The translations under genes and the position numbers were made by a program. This document shows, piece by piece, positions 4,307-7,117 of a stretch of DNA of 7,117 bases (positions are counted from its first letter, which is position 1; the number at the start of each line of letters is the position of its first letter). The DNA is from Candidatus Competibacteraceae bacterium (GTDB taxonomy: Bacteria; Pseudomonadota; Gammaproteobacteria; Competibacterales; Competibacteraceae): positions 1-7,117 of the forward strand of contig JAAUQA010000162.1 in the NCBI GenBank assembly GCA_012032855.1, in the 5' to 3' direction. Under the pieces are notes generated by a model that saw only the letters and a list, made by a program, of their open reading frames with translations, had not been told where the DNA came from and ran no database searches.

Positions 4307-6247
4307 TCAAAGGTGCTGTTCGGCCGGGGGACCGATCTGACCGCCACGGGGTTTTTTAGTAGGGGTAGTGTCAGTAGGACGATTGCCGCGACCGTGTTTG
4401 CCAAGTCGGATACCATCCTGAGGTGGTGGGGGCTCCCGACCGGCCATAATCGCATCGATTTGTTCGCTCTCAAGCGTCTCGTAACGCATCAGGGCGGTAG
4501 CCATAGCGTGGAGCGTTTTCATCTGCTCGGTCAGGATAGTGCGCGCCCGTTCGTAGTTGCGATTGATGAGTGCGCGTATCTCGGTGTCGATTTGCATCCC
4601 GGTTTCCGGCGAGAATCGGCGGCTTTGACCTTGACCCATCGTCTGACCAAGAAATGGTTCGTCTTCATCCTGACCATACGCAAGGGCTCCCAACTTATCG
4701 GATAGCCCCCATTTGGTTACCATATTCCGAGCGATTTCGGTAGCACGAGCGATGTCATTCTGAGCCCCGGTGGTGACTGCATCTTCGCCGAAGATCAACT
4801 GCTCTGCGACGCGCCCGCCGAACAAGGTCGCGATTTGGCTCTCCAAGCGTCGCTTACTTTGACTAAACCGATCCTGCTCGGGCAAAAATAGGGTTACGCC
4901 CAACGCCCGACCACGTGGAATAATGCTGACTTTATGCACCGGATCGTGTTCCGGCACCAATCGTCCCACGATCGTATGACCGGATTCGTGGTAAGCCGTT
5001 AACAGCTTCTCGTCCTCGCTCATCACCATGGAGCGGCGTTCGGCACCCATCAGAATTTTATCTTTAGCGCGTTCGAACAGTGCCATAGTGACCTGACGCA
5101 CATTGGCGCGGGCTGCTAGCAGGGCTGCCTCATTGGCTAAATTGGCTAAATCTGCACCGGAAAATCCGGGCGTGCCTCGCGCAATAGTCCGTAAGTCAAT
5201 GTCTTGAGCTAAAGGCATCGTGCTGGTATGCACTTCCAGTATTTGCTCTCGACCGTTCACATCAGGCAAAGGCACGACGATCTGCCGGTCGAACCGCCCC
5301 GGTCGTAGCAAGGCAGGATCCAGCACATCAGGTCGATTAGTAGCCGCGATAACGATGATGCCCTGATCGCTTTCGAACCCGTCCATTTCTACCAGTAGCT
5401 GATTGAGGGTCTGTTCCCGTTCATCATTCCCACCACCCATGCCCGCACCGCGGCGACGACCGACCGCGTCTATTTCATCGATAAATATGATGCAGGGCGC
5501 GTGTTCCTTGGCTTGCTTAAACATATCTCGCACTCGCGAGGCGCCGACTCCCACAAACATCTCAACAAAATCGGAGCCGGAAATGCTGAAGAAGGGAACG
5601 CCCGCTTCCCCAGCGATCGCTTTGGCAAGCAAGGTTTTTCCGGTGCCGGGCGAACCTACCATCAGTGCGCCACGCGGTACTCGACCGCCGAGGTGATGAT
5701 ATTTATTGGGGTTCTTTAAAAACTCGACTAACTCAGAGACTTCTTCTTTAGCCTCCTCGACGCCTGCCACGTTGGCGAATGTCACGCTGATCTGGTCGGC
5801 TTCCAATTTGCGCGCCTGGCTGCGGCCAAAATTCATTACTCCTGTGCCGCCCATTCCGCCTCCCAGTCCACGGCGCATGACATAGACATAAACCCCGATC
5901 AACAACAACAGTGGAAACCAGCTAATCAGCGCTTGCAACAGCACATTAGGCTGCTTCGGTGGAGTGGCCGTGACAGTAACCTTGTGATTGAGAAGATCAC
6001 CCATCAGACCCGGATCATCGGGATTATAAGTCTGAAACCGTTCACCGTTATTGCGCACACCGATGATGGTGCGATCTTGGATGAAGACTTTATCCACCGT
6101 TCCGCTTCTGACATCTTCTATAAATTGTGAATAACTGGCTATCGACGCCTGCTTGGGTTGTGATTGGCTGGAATGCTGGGTTAACAGAGGGGCGGCGATA
6201 GCGAAGAAAAATAGAATCAGCAGTAGGTATCTTGGATTGATATTCAC
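4307..6247 (-). CDS. ftsH: ATP-dependent zinc metalloprotease FtsH
   Basis: 646 residues, a full-length bacterial FtsH. The start is GTG 6245-6247, 7 bases after GGAG. Two membrane helices (about 6-22 and 102-124) flank a periplasmic domain. The AAA+ domain has Walker A GSPGTGKT (198-205), pore loop MFVGVGAS (230-237), Walker B IIFIDEID (253-260) and the second region of homology [19 protein letters not shown] with arginine fingers R315 and R318. The zinc protease site is HESGH (420-424) with D498 in [12 protein letters not shown] as third ligand. FtsH forms a membrane hexamer that extracts and degrades membrane and regulatory proteins. Two departures from the common consensus are visible: GSPGTGKT instead of GPPGTGKT and HESGH instead of HEAGH; catalytic residues are kept. 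The tail (604-646) is proline- and basic-rich. Neighbours rlmE and folP are absent, which suggests a second, accessory copy. Confidence 0.96.
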   Translation of the reverse strand: MNINPRYLLLILFFFAIAAPLLTQHSSQSQPKQASIASYSQFIEDVRSGTVDKVFIQDRTIIGVRNNGERFQTYNPDDPGLMGDLLNHKVTVTATPPKQPNVLLQALISWFPLLLLIGVYVYVMRRGLGGGMGGTGVMNFGRSQARKLEADQISVTFANVAGVEEAKEEVSELVEFLKNPNKYHHLGGRVPRGALMVGSPGTGKTLLAKAIAGEAGVPFFSISGSDFVEMFVGVGASRVRDMFKQAKEHAPCIIFIDEIDAVGRRRGAGMGGGNDEREQTLNQLLVEMDGFESDQGIIVIAATNRPDVLDPALLRPGRFDRQIVVPLPDVNGREQILEVHTSTMPLAQDIDLRTIARGTPGFSGADLANLANEAALLAARANVRQVTMALFERAKDKILMGAERRSMVMSEDEKLLTAYHESGHTIVGRLVPEHDPVHKVSIIPRGRALGVTLFLPEQDRFSQSKRRLESQIATLFGGRVAEQLIFGEDAVTTGAQNDIARATEIARNMVTKWGLSDKLGALAYGQDEDEPFLGQTMGQGQSRRFSPETGMQIDTEIRALINRNYERARTILTEQMKTLHAMATALMRYETLESEQIDAIMAGREPPPPQDGIRLGKHGRGNRPTDTTPTKKPRGGQIGPPAEQHL

Positions 6248-6248
6248 G

Positions 6249-6306
6249 TATGTTCTCCAGTTGCTCCTTTATTGACAATACATGAACATAAAAGATCGCT
6301 GTTCAT
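6249..6306 (-). promoter_or_regulatory. Competing short hairpins in the ftsH leader
   Basis: On the minus strand ATGAACA (6306-6300) can pair with TGTTCAT (6288-6282). The overlapping TATGTTC (6290-6284) can instead pair with GAACATA (6255-6249), which abuts and partly covers the GGAG ribosome binding site. The two pairings exclude each other. Stems are only 7 bp, so this is a candidate switch, or alternatively a DNA operator dyad. Confidence 0.3.
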
Positions 6307-6335
6307 AACATAATTTACCAATTCATGGTTGCCAA
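6307..6335 (-). promoter_or_regulatory. Sigma70-like promoter candidate for ftsH
   Basis: TTGGCA (6335-6330) and TATGTT (6312-6307) are 17 bases apart on the minus strand, with 5 of 6 and 4 of 6 matches. The start point would be near 6300, about 53 bases before the GTG codon. Confidence 0.45.
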
Positions 6336-6374
6336 TAACGAACATTAACCGCTAAAACCCGTATCTCAGCGGCA

Positions 6375-6401
6375 TATTGGGGCAATGCGCCTTTATTCAA
6401 A
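6375..6401 (-). promoter_or_regulatory. Sigma32-like (heat-shock) promoter candidate for ftsH
   Basis: On the minus strand TTTGAA (6401-6396) is followed after 13 bases by CCCCAATA (6382-6375). This resembles the sigma32 pattern CTTGAA-N13-17-CCCCATNT. FtsH is heat-shock controlled in E. coli (known), which makes the match meaningful. It lies about 130 bases upstream of the start codon. Confidence 0.35.
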
Positions 6402-6442
6402 TGAATTTTAGGTTTTGCAGCCAGAACAAGTCACCAACATAC

Positions 6443-6480
6443 TGTCAATTATTTGTCAATATATTCTGTTTGGCTGTCAA
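6443..6480. repeat. Three TGTCAA direct repeats spaced 11 and 21 bases
   Basis: TGTCAA occurs at 6443-6448, 6454-6459 and 6475-6480, a spacing close to one and two helical turns. The stretch lies upstream of ftsH in a region (6403-6568) where I see no gene. The reverse complement TTGACA is the -35 consensus, but no matching -10 is found at proper spacing on the minus strand. Possible regulator sites; low certainty. Confidence 0.3.
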
Positions 6481-6568
6481 ACGTTTCGATTGATCGGTGT
6501 AGAGGGAATATAAAAGCAGCAAGGGCAGGGGCAAGGGCACACTGCACGGCTGTTGATGAATAGCTTGA

Positions 6569-6733
6569 TCGCGAAGCGCACGCAATTTCATCAACCGGCG
6601 TATCGGGCGCAATGAACTTGAGGCCATCGCCATGCTGTGGGCGCTCGCCGATGCGCAGACGGAGTATGCCGGCGTTGATCATGTTGACGATCAAGTGCTG
6701 GAATACGCACAGCGCTTAGTCAGTTCACCGGCA
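6569..6733 (+). pseudogene. Unidentified coding remnant
   Basis: One frame reads NFINRRIGRNELEAIAMLWA, then LADAQTEYAGVDHVDDQVLE and YAQRLV, with strong protein-like composition. Upstream, the frame one base over reads DREAHA just before NFINRR, which suggests another single-base loss near 6582. After LV at about 6722 the frame continues to TAG at 6815-6817 through cysteine-rich, unprotein-like sequence, as if truncated. No start codon with a ribosome binding site is visible. The family is not recognised; the visible segment looks mainly helical and soluble. Confidence 0.4.
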
Positions 6734-6754
6734 ATCGGGGTCAGGTCTTGTTGT
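6734..6754. mobile_element. Possible repeat or transposon-end junction
   Basis: GGCAATCGGGGTCAGGTCTT begins at 6730. The GGGGTCAGGTCTTG core resembles a sequence I have often seen beside REP-associated Y1 (IS200-like) transposase genes. It stands where the preceding reading frame loses protein character. No transposase or paired end is visible in the window, so this is a hint from memory only. Confidence 0.2.
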
Positions 6755-6806
6755 TTGAATATGGAAATCAGCTGCCTGGAAACGCCCATGCACTTTTTGT
6801 CCGCAT

Positions 6807-7117
6807 TTAGACCTTAACCTTGCGGGCCAAGATCAAGTCATTGTGCGGCTCCGCACGCAGGGCGAAATCAAATAAATCGCGTTGAATGCAGATCGCGGCG
6901 TCCTCCCTGGGTAGATACGGCTTATCGCCGCGCAGGAACTTTTGAGCGGTTTCGTGGTTAAGAATTTGGTGCATCGCTTCGATGTGGTTATAGGGATTGC
7001 CGCATAGCAGGCTTTCGATGTAGGCCCCGCACCACTCGTCCTCGGGAGCGGGTTGTTGCGAGCGTATGCCCATAGCCACGATAGACACCAGATCAGGATG
7101 GCGTTGGCGAATGTAAT
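6807..7117 (-). CDS. ComB-like 2-phosphosulfolactate phosphatase family protein, C-terminal part
   Basis: The frame is open to the window edge and ends at TAA 6807-6809, giving the last 102 residues; the start lies beyond 7117. The visible part reads HPDLVSIVAMGIRSQQPAPE, then DEWCGAYIESLL, ETAQKFLRGDKPYLPREDAA and IQRDLFDFALRAE. The VSIVAMG segment followed by A-x-EDExC and a small-residue helix, with a closing QRDLFDFAL segment, is as I recall ComB-type phosphatases. ComB hydrolyses 2-phosphosulfolactate using Mg2+ in coenzyme M synthesis; in bacteria without coenzyme M the substrate is unclear. A GTG at 7086-7088 is an internal valine rather than a start, since homology-like sequence continues upstream. 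No clear terminator follows. Confidence 0.62.
   Translation of the reverse strand, partial: YIRQRHPDLVSIVAMGIRSQQPAPEDEWCGAYIESLLCGNPYNHIEAMHQILNHETAQKFLRGDKPYLPREDAAICIQRDLFDFALRAEPHNDLILARKVKV

Noticed and set aside
4313..4705. 130-residue plus-strand frame opposite the ftsH 3' end
   Set aside because: It is antisense to the clearly coding FtsH C-terminus, and its composition mirrors the codon use of the other strand.
5403..5719. Plus-strand open frames opposite ftsH
   Set aside because: They lie wholly antisense to the conserved AAA+ domain of FtsH, have no ribosome binding sites and show no recognisable protein pattern.
6443..6480. TGTCAA repeats as a CRISPR-like array
   Set aside because: The units are 6 bases long and irregularly spaced, with no palindromic repeat or spacer structure.
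6511..6540. AATATAAAAG followed by AGGGC-rich repeats as a plus-strand promoter and repeat tract
   Set aside because: There is no acceptable -35 at 16-18 bases, and the three short AGGGGC-like units are too few to call a repeat.
6445..6694. Minus-strand frames of 62 and 81 residues upstream of ftsH
   Set aside because: They overlap the more protein-like plus-strand remnant and the TGTCAA repeats, and no start signal is convincing.

Overview
The window looks like chromosomal DNA of a Gram-negative proteobacterium, most likely a gammaproteobacterium. The reasons are strong Shine-Dalgarno sites, sigma70-like promoters, a cytoplasmic-membrane FtsH of typical proteobacterial length, secreted glycine-zipper and fasciclin-type proteins, and a DUF2256 zinc-ribbon gene. 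A methanotroph-like relative is my impression only, from the style of the proteins. No CRISPR array, tRNA, rRNA or intact mobile element is visible.

Left part (1-1358): the 3' end of a class II aldolase gene resembling 3-oxo-tetronate 4-phosphate decarboxylase (OtnC), readable only across two opposite single-base frameshifts. A small antibiotic-biosynthesis-monooxygenase-fold (ABM) gene follows closely on the same strand. A convergent alpha/beta-hydrolase esterase gene on the minus strand has its own frameshift near its 5' end. The 266-base divergent gap after it (1359-1624) holds a 13-bp inverted repeat and a hairpin over the esterase ribosome binding site.

Middle (1625-3302): a secreted glycine-zipper protein with a histidine-rich basic tail, then the decayed C-terminal end of an MFS-type transporter on the minus strand. 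Next is a plus-strand group of three small genes (67, 116 and 49 aa) behind a near-consensus promoter. The third is a DUF2256 zinc-ribbon protein, and the group ends at a stem-loop that also serves the convergent fasciclin gene.

Right part (3300-6402, minus strand): a secreted FAS1 (fasciclin) protein with its own promoter, and upstream of it a two-gene unit. That unit is ftsH (membrane AAA+ zinc protease) followed 3 bases later by a 94-residue protein with a C-terminal membrane anchor, whose ribosome binding site directly follows the ftsH stop codon. The usual rlmE-ftsH-folP neighbours are absent, so this is probably an accessory FtsH. The ftsH leader has a sigma70-like candidate promoter, a sigma32-like candidate promoter and two mutually exclusive short hairpins.

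Far right (6403-7117): a spacer with spaced TGTCAA repeats, an unrecognised coding remnant that may be cut by a repeat-like junction, and the C-terminal 102 residues of a ComB-like (2-phosphosulfolactate phosphatase family) protein running off the window. Frameshifts in several otherwise well-preserved frames (1-301, 631-1358, 1996-2252, possibly 6569-6733) point either to single-base assembly errors or to real decay. This affects every claim about those genes.
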